From the NCBI RefSeq assembly GCF_003148825.1, contig NZ_QGGZ01000013.1:1-64000 (forward strand): a stretch of DNA of 64,000 nucleotides, given 5' to 3'. This DNA is from Streptomyces sp. CG 926 (GTDB lineage Bacteria > Actinomycetota > Actinomycetes > Streptomycetales > Streptomycetaceae). Below are positions 10,633 through 19,974 of the stretch, piece by piece. Each line of letters begins with the position of its first letter. Positions within the stretch are counted from its first letter, which is position 1. The notes beneath the pieces are model-generated. The model was not told the origin of the DNA, made no database searches, and was given only the letters and a program-made list of their open reading frames with translations. The position numbers and the translations under genes are program-made.

Positions 10633-11375
10633 AGCTCACCCTGCGCGTCTGGCGCCAGCGCGGCGCCGACGACCCCGGCCACATGGTCTCCTACGAGGTC
10701 GACGGCATCTCGAAGGACATGTCCTTCCTGGAGATGCTCGACACCCTCAACGAGGACCTCATCCTGCGCGGTGAGGACCCGGTCGCCTTCGACCACGACT
10801 GCCGCGAGGGCATCTGCGGCGCCTGCAGCCTCGTCATCAACGGCGACGCCCACGGCCCGGAACGCACCACCACCTGCCAGCTCCACATGCGGTCCTTCGC
10901 CGACGGCGACACCATCGACGTCGAGCCCTGGCGGGCCGCTGCCTTCCCGGTGGTCAAGGACCTCGTCGTCGACCGCGGCGCCTTCGACCGGATCATCCAG
11001 GCCGGCGGCTACATCACCGCCCCCACCGGCGCCGCACCCGAGGCGCACGCCACCGCCGTGCCCAAGGCCGACGCCGACTTCGCCTTCGAGCACGCCGAGT
11101 GCATCGGCTGCGGCGCGTGCGTGGCGGCCTGCCCCAACGGCTCCGCGATGCTCTTCACCTCGGCCAAGGTCAACCACCTGAACGTCCTCCCGCAGGGCTC
11201 TCCGGAACGCGAGACCCGCGTGCTGGACATGGTGGCCCGGATGGACGAGGAGGGCTTCGGCGGCTGCACCCTGACCGGCGAGTGCGCCACGGCCTGCCCG
11301 AAGGGCATCCCGCTGCCGTCGATCGCCGCGATGAACAAGGAGTGGCTGCGGGCGGTGCGCAAGGGCCCCCGCTGA
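10629..11375 (+). CDS. sdhB: succinate dehydrogenase iron-sulfur subunit
   Basis: The 248-residue protein has the plant-ferredoxin [2Fe-2S] motif CREGICGACSL with a later CQLHM. Two cysteine clusters follow for the [4Fe-4S] and [3Fe-4S] centres: CIGCGACVAACPNG and CTLTGECATACPKG. It carries electrons from SdhA to the heme anchor. It is the last gene of the operon; the next gene converges from the right 54 bp downstream. Confidence 0.93.
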
Positions 11376-11429
11376 CCGGCGGACGCCGCGCTTCGGCCGT
11401 CCCCGTCGGGGCGCGTTCCGTGGGCGCCG

Positions 11430-12935
11430 TCACGGTGGTGAGTCGCCCGCCGCGCGGTGCGCCCGGGCGACCTGTGCCACGTCGCCCAGCCGGTCCAGTC
11501 CGTGCACGGCCCGGGACATCCGCGGATTGCCCTCCAGCTGCGACCGGTGCCGGTCGAGGAAGGCCCAGTAGCCGACGGTGTAGGGGCAGGCGCGTTCGCC
11601 GGTGCGGTCGGTGGGCCGGTACCTGCAGCCCCCGCACAGGTCGCTCATCCGGTGGATGTAGGCGCCGCCCGAGGTGTACGGCTTGGTGGTCATCAGGCCG
11701 CCGTCCGCGTACTGGGACATGCCCACCACGTTGGGAAGCATCACCCAGTCGTAGCCGTCCACGAAGCACCGGTGGAACCAGTCGGTCACCTGCGTCGGCT
11801 CCCAGCCCCGTTGCAGGGCATGACTGCCGAGGACCATCAGGCGGGGGATGTGGTGTGTCCACCCCGTGTCCCGGACCTGAGCCAGCACGGTGGACAGGCA
11901 GCGGGCCGCGGGCGCGTCCGCATCCAGCTCCGCGAACCACGTGGGCACGGACGCGGTGTGGCGCAGGTCGTTGCGGTGGCGGTAGTCCTCGCCGAGGTGC
12001 CAGTACAGGCCCCATACGTACTCGCGCCACCCGCACACCTGCCGGATGAAACCCTCGGCGCTGTTGAGGGGCACGTGTCCGGCCCGCCAGGCCTCCTCGG
12101 CCCGGCTCACGCATTCCCCGGGGTCGAGGAGCCCGAGGTTGAGGGAGGAGGACAGCAGGCTGTGACTCATCACGGGGTCCCCGGCCAGCATGGCGTCCTC
12201 GTACGTGCCGAAGCCGGCCAGGCGGTGCGTGACGAAGTGGTCGAGCGCGGCCAGTGCCTCGCGGCGGCTCGCCGGGAACAGCCGTGGGCCGTCGCGGCCC
12301 ACGAAGGTGATCCCTTCCTCGCGTTCCCAGCGGTCCAGGTCCCGCCGGACTCCTTCGTCGATCTCGTCCTCGCGGGGCCGGTACGGGGGCGGCGCGCCGA
12401 GGGTGTCCCGGCCGCGTGGCGGAGGTTCGCGGTTGTCGTGGTCCAGATTCCAGCGGCCGCCCGCCGGCCGGTCGCCGTCCATCAGGATGTCGTGGGCACG
12501 CCGGATGTGTTCGTAGAGGTTCTCCTGGAGCAGCCGGCTGCCCCTCTGCCGCGCGGTCCAGTCCGCGAACTCCCGGTGGCTCAAGAGGAACCCGCGGGCC
12601 GGGTGGACCGTTACCTGCGGCAGCGAGGACACGAGGGCGAGAGCGGCGCGGGAGGTCGGGTGGTGCACGGAAACGGGTGCGTCACCCACGGCCCCTTCGA
12701 GACCCTCCCGGTAGGTCTCCGCCGCGACGTACCGCGCGCTCGCCCCGAGATCCGCCGCCCGGTGGCGCATGGCGCTGAGGACCAGATGGGCCTTGGCCCG
12801 GTGGAATCGGCGACGTCGGAACACGGACCGCGACTCGATCAGCAGCCACCGGGTGTCGCGCGGTGTCCCGCCGCCGGCGGTCGCCGTGAAATGCGGGCCG
12901 AGCTGGTCGCCGAACAGCCAGTGGACTGGACTCAT
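11430..12935 (-). CDS. iron-sulfur bacterial cryptochrome/(6-4) photolyase-related protein
   Basis: The 501-residue protein is a complete member of the deoxyribodipyrimidine photolyase-related family (starts SPVHWLFGDQLGPHF). C346, C434, C437 and C450 have exactly the spacing of the four cluster cysteines of Agrobacterium PhrB (350, 438, 441, 454), so a [4Fe-4S] cluster is expected. The FAD-binding core with WREYVWGLYW and the late HRMSDLCGGC segment are present. Family members repair (6-4) photoproducts in light. The frame is open far upstream of the ATG at 12935, but that part is antisense to the UvrA-like gene. It lies downstream of a UvrA homolog, so DNA damage is a shared theme. Confidence 0.85.
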   Translation of the reverse strand: MSPVHWLFGDQLGPHFTATAGGGTPRDTRWLLIESRSVFRRRRFHRAKAHLVLSAMRHRAADLGASARYVAAETYREGLEGAVGDAPVSVHHPTSRAALALVSSLPQVTVHPARGFLLSHREFADWTARQRGSRLLQENLYEHIRRAHDILMDGDRPAGGRWNLDHDNREPPPRGRDTLGAPPPYRPREDEIDEGVRRDLDRWEREEGITFVGRDGPRLFPASRREALAALDHFVTHRLAGFGTYEDAMLAGDPVMSHSLLSSSLNLGLLDPGECVSRAEEAWRAGHVPLNSAEGFIRQVCGWREYVWGLYWHLGEDYRHRNDLRHTASVPTWFAELDADAPAARCLSTVLAQVRDTGWTHHIPRLMVLGSHALQRGWEPTQVTDWFHRCFVDGYDWVMLPNVVGMSQYADGGLMTTKPYTSGGAYIHRMSDLCGGCRYRPTDRTGERACPYTVGYWAFLDRHRSQLEGNPRMSRAVHGLDRLGDVAQVARAHRAAGDSPP

Positions 12936-13016
12936 GCCCGCATCCAACCAACTCGGCACCGGCCGGCGGCGCCCGACTCGACCGCCCACACAATTCGAAC
13001 GTCCCTGCCATACATC

Positions 13017-13041
13017 TCCCCGGCGCGCATCGCGCCGGGGA
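13017..13041 (-). terminator. hairpin downstream of the UvrA-like gene
   Basis: TCCCCGGCGCG-cat-CGCGCCGGGGA is a perfect 11-bp stem with a 3-base loop, 74 bp after the UvrA-like stop and before the photolyase start. A second perfect 18-bp palindrome lies at 13084-13101. No T-run follows, so this is a typical high-GC terminator or barrier. Confidence 0.5.
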
Positions 13042-13114
13042 CCGCCGCAGCCGCCGAGGCGGCGGACCTCCCGCCCCGGCCCGCGACGCCGGCCGGCGTC
13101 GGCGACGCCCGTGG

Positions 13115-15577
13115 TCACCCGCCCCGGACGGTCCCCAGGGCCCGCGCCAGGTACGGAGCCGTACGGCTGCCCGCCGCGGAGGCCACCTGCGACGGCGTAC
13201 CCGCGGCGACCACCCGGCCGCCCGCGGTGCCGCCGCCCGGGCCCAGGTCGATGACCCAGTCCGCGCCCGCGACCACCGCCATGTCGTGCTCCACGACCAC
13301 CACCGAGTGCCCGGCGTCCACCAGCCCGTGCAACTGCCGCAGCAGCACCCGCACATCGGCCGGATGCAGCCCGGTCGTCGGCTCGTCCAGCAGGTACAGG
13401 GTGTGGTCCCGGCGCAGCCGCTGCAGTTCCGTCGCCAGCTTGATCCGCTGTGCCTCGCCGCCCGACAGCTCGGTGGCCGGCTGCCCCAGCCGTAGGTAGC
13501 CCAGCCCGATGTCCTCCAGAGCCCGCAGACTGCGCGCCGCCGCCGGCACCTGCGCGAAGAACGCGGCCGCCGACTCCACCGTCAGGCCCAGCACCTCCGC
13601 GATGTTCAGGCCCTCGTGGCGGACCTTCAGGGTCTCGGCGTTGTACCGGGCCCCCGCGCACTCGGGGCACGGGGCGTACGTACTCGGCAGGAACATCAGC
13701 TCCACCGAGACGAAGCCCTCGCCCTGGCAGGTCTCGCACCGGCCGCCCGGCACGTTGAAGGAGAACCGGCCCGCCTTCCAGCCGCGCGCCCGCGCCTGCG
13801 GGGACGCCGTGAACAGCTTGCGCACCACGTCGAACAGCCCGGTGTACGTGGCCAGGTTGGACCGAGGCGTCCGGCCGATCGGCTTCTGGTCCACCTCCAC
13901 CAGCCGCCGCACCGGGAAGTCCGCCTCCGCCAGCCGTTCGCCGACCTCCCGGGCCAGCACCTGCCCCACCAGCGTGGACTTGCCCGACCCCGACACCCCG
14001 GTCACGGCCGTGAACACCCCGAGCGGGAACTCCGCCTCCACCTCGCGCAGGTTGTGCCGGTCCACCCCGCTCAACCGGATCGCCCCGGTCGCCGGGCGCA
14101 CCGGCCCGGGCGCACCGGCCGGCTCCCGCGCCGCGAACAGGTGCCGGGCCGTCGCCGACCCCGCCACCGAGGCCAGGTCCCGCGGCGGCCCGCTGTACAG
14201 CACCTGCCCGCCGTGCTCCCCGGCCAGCGGACCCACGTCCACCAGCCAGTCCGCGTGCCCCACCACATCGAGATGGTGTTCCACGACGAAGACCGTGTTC
14301 CCGGCCGCCTTCAGCCGGTCCAGTACGCCCAGCAGCGCCTCGGTGTCGGCCGGATGCAGCCCCGCCGACGGCTCGTCCAGGACGTACACGACCCCGAAGA
14401 GCCCCGACCGCAGCTGCGTCGCCAGCCGCAGCCGCTGCAGCTCGCCCGCGGACAGGGTCGGCGCGGTCCGGTCCAGGCTCAGATAGCCGAGCCCCAGCTC
14501 CGTGACCGGCCCGATCCGCGAGCGCAGGTCCTCGGCCAGCACCCGCGCCGCCTCCCCGGCCGACGGCGCGGAGGCCGGTACCGAGGCCGGTACCGAGGCC
14601 GGTACGGAAGCCAGTACGGCGTCCAGGTCGGTCAGCGCCAGCGCCGCCAGCTCCGCGATGGTCCGCCCGGCGAAGGTCACGGCGAGGGCCTCGGGGCGCA
14701 GCCGCCGTCCCTCGCACACCGGACACGGCGAGTCGGCGAGGAACTTCTCGGCGCGGGCGCGAAGGGTGGCGCTCTTGCTGTCGGCGAAGGTTCGCATGAC
14801 ATAGCGGTGGGCGCTCATGTACGTGCCCTGGTAGGGCCGTTGGATCCGCTCGGCCTCCCGCACCGGGTGCACGGTCACCACCGGCTGCTCCTCGGTGAAC
14901 AGGATCCACTCACGGTCCTTCGCGGGCAGCTCCCGCCAAGGCCGGTCCACGTCATGGCCGAGCGTGTCGAGGATGTCCCGCAGGTTCTTGCCCTGCCAGG
15001 CGCCCGGCCAGGCGGCGATGGCACCCTGACGGATCGACAGCTCCGGGTCGGGGACCAGCAGCTCCTCGCTGGTGCGGTGGATCCGACCGAGCCCGTGGCA
15101 GGAAGGGCAGGCCCCGGCCGCGGTGTTGGGCGAGAAGGCGTCGGAGTCCAGGCGCTGCGCCCCCGGCGGGTAGCTCCCGGCCCGGGAGAAGAGCATCCGC
15201 AGGGAGTTGGAGAGCAGGGTCACCGTGCCGACCGAGGAGCGCGAGCCGGGCGAGGAGCGCCGCTGCTCCAGCGAGACGGCCGGCGGCAGCCCGGTGACGG
15301 AGTCCACCTTCGGCGCGCCGATCTGGTGGATCAGACGCCGGGCGTACGGGGCCACGGACTCGAAGTACCGGCGCTGGGCCTCGGCGTAGAGCGTGCCGAA
15401 GGCCAGCGAGCTCTTGCCGGAGCCGGAGACCCCGGTGAACACGGTCAGCGCGTCACGCGGGATGTCCACGTCGACGCCGCGCAGATTGTGTTCCCGGGCG
15501 CCCCGGACCCGTACGTAGGGGTCGAGGGGCGTGGGGGGAGGGACGGGGGTACCGGCGGCCTGGTGCATTCGTCCCAT
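13115..15577 (-). CDS. UvrA2-like excinuclease ATPase (ABC class)
   Basis: The 820-residue protein has two complete ABC ATPase halves with Walker A motifs GVSGSGKSSLAFGTLYAEAQ and GVSGSGKSTLVGQVL, signature motifs LSAGELQRLRLA and LSGGEAQRIKLA, and zinc-ribbon cysteines (CPVCEGRR, CETCQGEGF). It lacks the UvrB-binding insertion length of housekeeping UvrA (about 950), which fits the short UvrA2/DrrC group linked to drug and DNA-damage tolerance in actinomycetes. A four-fold 12-bp repeat encodes a VPAS linker. A second ATG nine bases in (MHQAAG) has GGGAC upstream and may be the true start. Confidence 0.85.
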   Translation of the reverse strand: MGRMHQAAGTPVPPPTPLDPYVRVRGAREHNLRGVDVDIPRDALTVFTGVSGSGKSSLAFGTLYAEAQRRYFESVAPYARRLIHQIGAPKVDSVTGLPPAVSLEQRRSSPGSRSSVGTVTLLSNSLRMLFSRAGSYPPGAQRLDSDAFSPNTAAGACPSCHGLGRIHRTSEELLVPDPELSIRQGAIAAWPGAWQGKNLRDILDTLGHDVDRPWRELPAKDREWILFTEEQPVVTVHPVREAERIQRPYQGTYMSAHRYVMRTFADSKSATLRARAEKFLADSPCPVCEGRRLRPEALAVTFAGRTIAELAALALTDLDAVLASVPASVPASVPASAPSAGEAARVLAEDLRSRIGPVTELGLGYLSLDRTAPTLSAGELQRLRLATQLRSGLFGVVYVLDEPSAGLHPADTEALLGVLDRLKAAGNTVFVVEHHLDVVGHADWLVDVGPLAGEHGGQVLYSGPPRDLASVAGSATARHLFAAREPAGAPGPVRPATGAIRLSGVDRHNLREVEAEFPLGVFTAVTGVSGSGKSTLVGQVLAREVGERLAEADFPVRRLVEVDQKPIGRTPRSNLATYTGLFDVVRKLFTASPQARARGWKAGRFSFNVPGGRCETCQGEGFVSVELMFLPSTYAPCPECAGARYNAETLKVRHEGLNIAEVLGLTVESAAAFFAQVPAAARSLRALEDIGLGYLRLGQPATELSGGEAQRIKLATELQRLRRDHTLYLLDEPTTGLHPADVRVLLRQLHGLVDAGHSVVVVEHDMAVVAGADWVIDLGPGGGTAGGRVVAAGTPSQVASAAGSRTAPYLARALGTVRGG
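14571..14618. repeat. in-frame 12-bp tandem repeat inside the UvrA-like gene
   Basis: Four copies of gaggccggtacc (the third and fourth with changes) encode a repeated Val-Pro-Ala-Ser linker. The unit is a multiple of three, so copy-number changes would only lengthen or shorten the linker. Confidence 0.8.
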
Positions 15578-15592
15578 TTTAAAGGCTCGGGT

Positions 15593-16582
15593 TCACAGGC
15601 CCGCGATCCGGGCCAGCCGCGCAGAGGAGTCCAGCAGCGCCGCGCGGTCGTACGTGGAGGTGGTGACCAGCAGTTCGTCCGCGCCGGTCCGTTCCCAGAC
15701 CTCGGCCAGTTCCGCGGCGACCCGCTCCTCCGTGCCGTGGATGTGGCCGGCCAGGGCGCCCTCGTAGAGCTCGCGCTCCTTCGCGGTCATCTCCAGCCCC
15801 TCGATCTCCTCGGCCGGGCGCAGCGGCGGGAAGCTGCCGCGGGTACGGGAGTGCGCGAGGGCCCAGGCCTCCGGGACCAGGATGCGGCGGGCCTCCTCCG
15901 GGGTGGCGGCGACCGCCACCGTCCCGGAGACCACGACGTACGGCTGCGCGCCCGGGGCGGAGGGCCGGAACTCCTTGCGGTACGCCTCGACGATCCCGCT
16001 CACCCGGTCGCGGGCCCGCAGGTCGCCCACCACCAGCGGCAGCCCGGCCCGGGCGGCGATCCCGGCGCCTTCGCCGGTGGCCAGGACGTAGGTCGGGATG
16101 CGCAGCCCTTCGGCGGGGTGGGCGTGCACCTCGGGGTGGGCCCGCTGGGTGCCGTCGAGCCAGCCCAGGAGCTCGGCCAGCTGCTCCTCGAAGCGGTCGG
16201 CGTCCCCGGTGTCGCGGCCCAGCGCCCGCCGGATGCCGCCGGTGAAGCCGACCGAACGGCCGAGGCCCATGTCGATCCGGCCGGGGAACAGGGCCTCCAG
16301 GACCCCGAACTGCTCGGCCACCACCATCGGCTGGTGGTTGGGCAGCATGACCCCGCCCGTGCCGACCCGGATCCGGTGCGTGGCACCGGCGACGGCGGCC
16401 GCCAGTACCGTCGGCGCCGATCCCGCGACACCGGGCACGCTGTGGTGCTCCGAGACCCAGAAGCGGTGGTAGCCGAGCTCCTCGGCGGTCCGGGCCAGCT
16501 CCACGGTGTCGCGCAGGGCCTGCGGGGCCGGGTGGCCCTGGCGGGTGCGCGACCGGTCGAGTATCGAGAGTTTTCGGATCAC
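15593..16582 (-). CDS. LLM class flavin-dependent oxidoreductase
   Basis: This 329-residue luciferase-like monooxygenase has the family features ELGYHRFWVSEHH, GTGGVMLPNHQPMVVAEQFG and GRIDMGLGRS. Such proteins use reduced flavin, or F420 in actinomycetes; the cofactor cannot be decided here. I placed the start at the GTG at 16582 (VIRKLSILDRSRT), which matches the N-terminus of the common subgroup (MRLSVLDQSP type). It is divergent from the HAD gene, with 60 bp between the starts. No substrate can be assigned. Confidence 0.8.
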   Translation of the reverse strand: MIRKLSILDRSRTRQGHPAPQALRDTVELARTAEELGYHRFWVSEHHSVPGVAGSAPTVLAAAVAGATHRIRVGTGGVMLPNHQPMVVAEQFGVLEALFPGRIDMGLGRSVGFTGGIRRALGRDTGDADRFEEQLAELLGWLDGTQRAHPEVHAHPAEGLRIPTYVLATGEGAGIAARAGLPLVVGDLRARDRVSGIVEAYRKEFRPSAPGAQPYVVVSGTVAVAATPEEARRILVPEAWALAHSRTRGSFPPLRPAEEIEGLEMTAKERELYEGALAGHIHGTEERVAAELAEVWERTGADELLVTTSTYDRAALLDSSARLARIAGL

Positions 16583-16642
16583 ACAGGACTCAACGCCCGG
16601 CGGCCGTGAGGATTCCCCGGACGGCTCTCCTACGCTGGCGGC

Positions 16643-17134
16643 ATGAGTGAGCACACGACCCGGCCGCTGGCCGTCTTCGATCTCGACAACACCCTGGCGG
16701 ACACCGACCATCGCCAGCACTTCCTGGAGCGCCGGCCCCGGGACTGGAGCGGTTTCTTCGCCGCTGCTCCGGCCGATCCGCCGCTCGTGCGCGGGGTGGC
16801 GCTGGCGGTGGAGAGCGCTGACGACTGCGAGGTGGTGTACCTGACCGGGCGGCCCGAGCGCTGCCGCGCGGACACGCTCGACTGGCTCGCCCGCCATGAA
16901 CTGCCCGAGGGACGGCTGTTCATGCGCGGCGACCAGGACCGGCGGCCGGCCCGCACCACCAAGTTGGAAGTGTTGCGGCGGATCTCCCGGGGCCGGGAGG
17001 TGCGGATGCTCGTCGACGACGACGAACTCGTCTGTCAGGCCGCGCGCGCCGCCGGATTCCGGGTGGTGCTCGCGGATTGGGCGGCGGACGCGCCGGAGCT
17101 GGAGTCCGCCCAGGAGGTCGACGGCCGGACCTGA
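16643..17134 (+). CDS. HAD-superfamily phosphatase, polynucleotide-kinase 3'-phosphatase-like
   Basis: The 163-residue protein shows HAD motif I FDLDNTLADT, motif II in VVYLTGRPERCR, a Lys/Arg in KLEVLRRI, and motif III MLVDDDELV. The TGRPE and DDDE pattern and the small size resemble the phosphatase domain of T4-type polynucleotide kinase; members act on nucleic-acid ends or small phosphates. The substrate is not shown by the sequence. It stands alone, divergent from the LLM oxidoreductase. Confidence 0.7.
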   Translation: MSEHTTRPLAVFDLDNTLADTDHRQHFLERRPRDWSGFFAAAPADPPLVRGVALAVESADDCEVVYLTGRPERCRADTLDWLARHELPEGRLFMRGDQDRRPARTTKLEVLRRISRGREVRMLVDDDELVCQAARAAGFRVVLADWAADAPELESAQEVDGRT

Positions 17135-17219
17135 TCGGGGGAGCCGGGCCGGGCCACGGGGACCGGTGGGGTCCGCGGGTCCCACGGCCCGTAGGTTCCG
17201 GGAGGTCCGTGATGCGGAC

Positions 17220-17243
17220 GGGCTCGGGATCGGGCTCGGGATC
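17220..17243. repeat. 12-bp direct repeat, two copies
   Basis: GGGCTCGGGATC occurs twice in tandem and is followed by a partial third copy, in the gap between the HAD gene and the dodecin. It is G-rich on this strand. Confidence 0.6.
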
Positions 17244-17290
17244 GGGCCCCGGGCCTTGGGGTCCGGGGTCCGCGGGCGTCGATCCGGGGC

Positions 17291-17506
17291 TCAGTCCTCA
17301 CCGTCGAGGCGGAAGCCGACCTTGAGCCCCACCTGGTAGTGGGCGATCTCCCCGTTCTCGATGTGGCCGCGTACCTGAACCACCTCGAACCAGTCCAGAT
17401 TCCGTACGGTCTGGCCCGCCCGGGCGATCCCGTTGCGGATGGCCTGATCGATGCCCTCGTGGGAGGTGCCGACGATCTCGGTCACCCGGTACGTGTGATT
17501 GGACAT
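17291..17506 (-). CDS. dodecin family flavin-binding protein
   Basis: The 71-residue protein matches dodecin over its full length: TYRVTEIVGTSHEGIDQAI, the tryptophan in NLDWFEV that stacks on flavin, and the QVGLKVGFRL C-terminus. Dodecins form 12-subunit spheres that store FMN, riboflavin or CoA. The ATG has GGGAGACCTCC upstream (the complement of ggaggtctccc). It is a single gene, divergent from the solute-binding protein gene. Confidence 0.88.
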   Translation of the reverse strand: MSNHTYRVTEIVGTSHEGIDQAIRNGIARAGQTVRNLDWFEVVQVRGHIENGEIAHYQVGLKVGFRLDGED

Positions 17507-17676
17507 GGAGGTCTCCCGACAGTGGGTGGCTTTTGCCTGGTTCTACGGTGCCCCAGTAAGTCCGGGTCCGCGAACTTTGGGCGAACAGTCCCGAGCGAAA
17601 GGCCCTTGACCGGCCTATTGGTCTATGCCAATTTCGAGCCATCTGAGTCCGAGCCCAGAAGGTGGCCCTCTTGAAG

Positions 17677-18933
17677 ATGCGATTCCTCGCCGTGTGCACA
17701 GCCCTCGTGGCCGCGACCGCCCTCACGGGCTGCGGCCGGTCGGCCGACCCGGCCGACGGGTCGCGGAAGGTGACGCTCTGGCTGATGAAAGGCAGCGCCT
17801 CGGAGGACTTCATCGGCAAGTTCACCGCGGCGTTCGAGACGGAACACCCGGGCATCGACCTGGACGTCAGGATCCAGGAGTGGACGGGCATCGGTGACAA
17901 GGTCGACGCCGTCCTCGACGGCACGAGCAAGGAGAGCGCCGACGTCATCGAGGTCGGCAACACCCAGGTCGCCCGGTACATCGAGACCGGCGGCCTCGAA
18001 GAGCTCACCCTCGAAGGCCTGCGCGAATGGGGCAGCAAGGACTGGCTCAAGGGCCTCGCCGAACCGGGAACCATCAACGGCGCCCAGTACGGGGTTCCCT
18101 GGTACGCCGCCAATCGGGTGGTCATCTACCACAAGGACCTCTTCGCGACCGCCGGGATCAAGACCCCGCCCCGGAACCGCCAGGAGTGGATCCAGGCCAC
18201 CCAGAAGCTCGACAAGGGCGACCAGCAGGGCATCTACCTCGCGGGCCAGAACTGGTACGTCCTCGCCGGCTTCATCTGGGACGAGGGCGGCGAACTGGCC
18301 GTCGAGACCAACGGCAAGTGGGTCGGGGCCCTCGACGACGACAAGGCTCTGGCCGGCATGGACTTCTACAAGCAGCTCCAGGCCCTCGGTGACGGCCCCA
18401 AGGACGCCGACGAGGAGACGCCGCCGCAGTCCCAGGTCTTCGCACGCGGCCAGGTCGCCCAGATCATCGCCCCGCCCGGCCAGGCCGCCGAGATCGAGGC
18501 GGCCAACCCGGCCCTGAAGGGCAAGCTCGGCTTCTTCCCGATCCCCGGCAAGACCTCCGACAAGGCGGGTGCCGTCTTCACCGGCGGCTCCGACCTGATC
18601 ATCCCGGCGCGGACCGGACAGCGGAAGGGCGCCGTGGACGTGATCACGGCCCTCGTCAGCGAGAAGTGGCAGACCGAACTCGCCCGGACGATGAGCTACG
18701 TGCCCAACAAGACCACCCTCGCCCATGTCGTCGACGGGAACGAGGGCGCGGCCAACATGGCTCCCGGCGCCGCGCAGGGCCGGGCCACCCCGACCTCCGC
18801 CCGCTGGGCCGAGGTCGAGGCGAAGAACCCGATCAAACCCTTCATGACCGCCGTACTCACGGGCCGGGACGCCAAGCAGGCCGCCAAGGCTGCCTCCGCG
18901 GAGATCGGCAAGGTGCTCAGCTCCGACCGCTGA
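17677..18933 (+). CDS. ABC-type sugar-binding lipoprotein
   Basis: A 418-residue extracellular solute-binding protein (family 1, carbohydrate type). The lipobox LTGC places the lipidated cysteine at residue 19; the mature protein begins with KVTLWLMKG and contains the GIDLDVRIQEW and GVPWYAANRVV segments typical of CUT1 binding proteins. The ATG at 17677 has AGGTGG 11 bases upstream; a GTG at 17662 in the same frame is an alternative that only lengthens the signal peptide. No permease or ATPase gene lies on either side, so the transporter partners are encoded elsewhere. Substrate unknown. Confidence 0.85.
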   Translation: MRFLAVCTALVAATALTGCGRSADPADGSRKVTLWLMKGSASEDFIGKFTAAFETEHPGIDLDVRIQEWTGIGDKVDAVLDGTSKESADVIEVGNTQVARYIETGGLEELTLEGLREWGSKDWLKGLAEPGTINGAQYGVPWYAANRVVIYHKDLFATAGIKTPPRNRQEWIQATQKLDKGDQQGIYLAGQNWYVLAGFIWDEGGELAVETNGKWVGALDDDKALAGMDFYKQLQALGDGPKDADEETPPQSQVFARGQVAQIIAPPGQAAEIEAANPALKGKLGFFPIPGKTSDKAGAVFTGGSDLIIPARTGQRKGAVDVITALVSEKWQTELARTMSYVPNKTTLAHVVDGNEGAANMAPGAAQGRATPTSARWAEVEAKNPIKPFMTAVLTGRDAKQAAKAASAEIGKVLSSDR

Positions 18934-19098
18934 GCCGCCGCCGAGCCGCCGCCGAAACGGGGGTACCGCCGAGTTCAGCGTCCGCACATCCGAGGGCCGC
19001 TGAGCGGTCATGTCGAATCCAGCCGGTCACGGAAGAAGTAAAGGAGCCAGGCCACGCACCTGCGGGTCTGGCCCTACGTGCCCGGATCAGGAGCCGCC

Positions 19099-19974
19099 AT
19101 GACCATCGCACCCCTGTCCCCGTCCCCCCTCCCCGCCTCGGCGCCGGCCCCCGCAACCGCGACCGCAACCGCGACCACGCCCGCGCCCGCCACCCGCCTC
19201 ACCCCCGTCAGGGCGCACGTCGCGGCGCCCGCCGCGCCGTCCGAAGGACCGCGCTACGCCGTCCGCCTCGCCCGTGACGAGGACGAGGTGCGCGCCGCCC
19301 AGCGCCTGCGCCACCAGGTCTTCGCCGGCGAGCTCGGCGCCCGCCTGGACGGGCCCGAGCCCGGCCTCGACGCCGACGCCTTCGACGCCTACTGCGACCA
19401 CCTCCTCGTCATCGACGAGGAGACCGAGCAGGTCGTCGGCACCTACCGGCTGCTGCCCCCGGAGCGCGCCGCCGTCGCCGGCCGGCTCTACTCCGAGGGG
19501 GAGTTCGACCTCTCGGCCCTCGCCCCCATCCGCCCCGACCTCGTCGAGGTAGGTCGCTCCTGCGTCCACCCCGACCACCGCAACGGCGCAGTCATCGCCC
19601 TCATCTGGGCCGGCCTCGCCCACTACATGGACCGCACCGGGCACAACTGGCTCGCCGGCTGCTGCTCGATCCCGCTCGCCGACGGCGGGGTCCTGGCCGC
19701 CGCCACCCGGGAGACCGCCCTGACCCGCAGCCTCGCCCCCGAGGAGTACCGGGTCACCCCCCACCTCCCCTGGAGCCCTGAGGGCATCGCCTTCCCCGAC
19801 CGCATGGAGCTGCCCCCGCTGCTGCGCGGCTACCTCCGCCTCGGCGCCTGGGTGTGCGGAGAGCCCGCCCTCGACGCCGAGTTCGGCTGCGCCGACCTGT
19901 ACGTGCTGCTCTCCCTGCGCCGGACCAACCCGCGCTACCTGAAGCACTTCCGCTCGCTCGTCCCGGGCGCATGA
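19099..19974 (+). CDS. olsB: GNAT-fold N-acyltransferase, OlsB-like (ornithine lipid synthesis)
   Basis: The 291-residue protein has an Ala/Pro/Thr-rich leader (1-50) and then the Acetyltransf_5/OlsB domain: YAVRLARDEDEVRAAQRLRH, YCDHLLVIDEE, VGTYRLLP and VEVGRSCVHPDHRNGAVI. OlsB adds a 3-hydroxyacyl chain from acyl carrier protein to the alpha-amine of ornithine. The ATG is preceded by CAGGAG. The last codons overlap the start of an acyltransferase with OlsA features (ATGA), the known olsBA arrangement, which strengthens the assignment. Confidence 0.78.
   Translation: MTIAPLSPSPLPASAPAPATATATATTPAPATRLTPVRAHVAAPAAPSEGPRYAVRLARDEDEVRAAQRLRHQVFAGELGARLDGPEPGLDADAFDAYCDHLLVIDEETEQVVGTYRLLPPERAAVAGRLYSEGEFDLSALAPIRPDLVEVGRSCVHPDHRNGAVIALIWAGLAHYMDRTGHNWLAGCCSIPLADGGVLAAATRETALTRSLAPEEYRVTPHLPWSPEGIAFPDRMELPPLLRGYLRLGAWVCGEPALDAEFGCADLYVLLSLRRTNPRYLKHFRSLVPGA

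Noticed and set aside
12936..14909. Extension of the photolyase frame to 1159 residues
   Set aside because: The extra part is an out-of-frame shadow of the UvrA-like gene on the same strand; family members begin at SPVHWLFGDQ.
13616..16609. 997-codon plus-strand open frame opposite UvrA-like and LLM genes
   Set aside because: Composition (R, G, H, Q rich) is typical of antisense high-GC DNA; both minus-strand genes have intact motifs.
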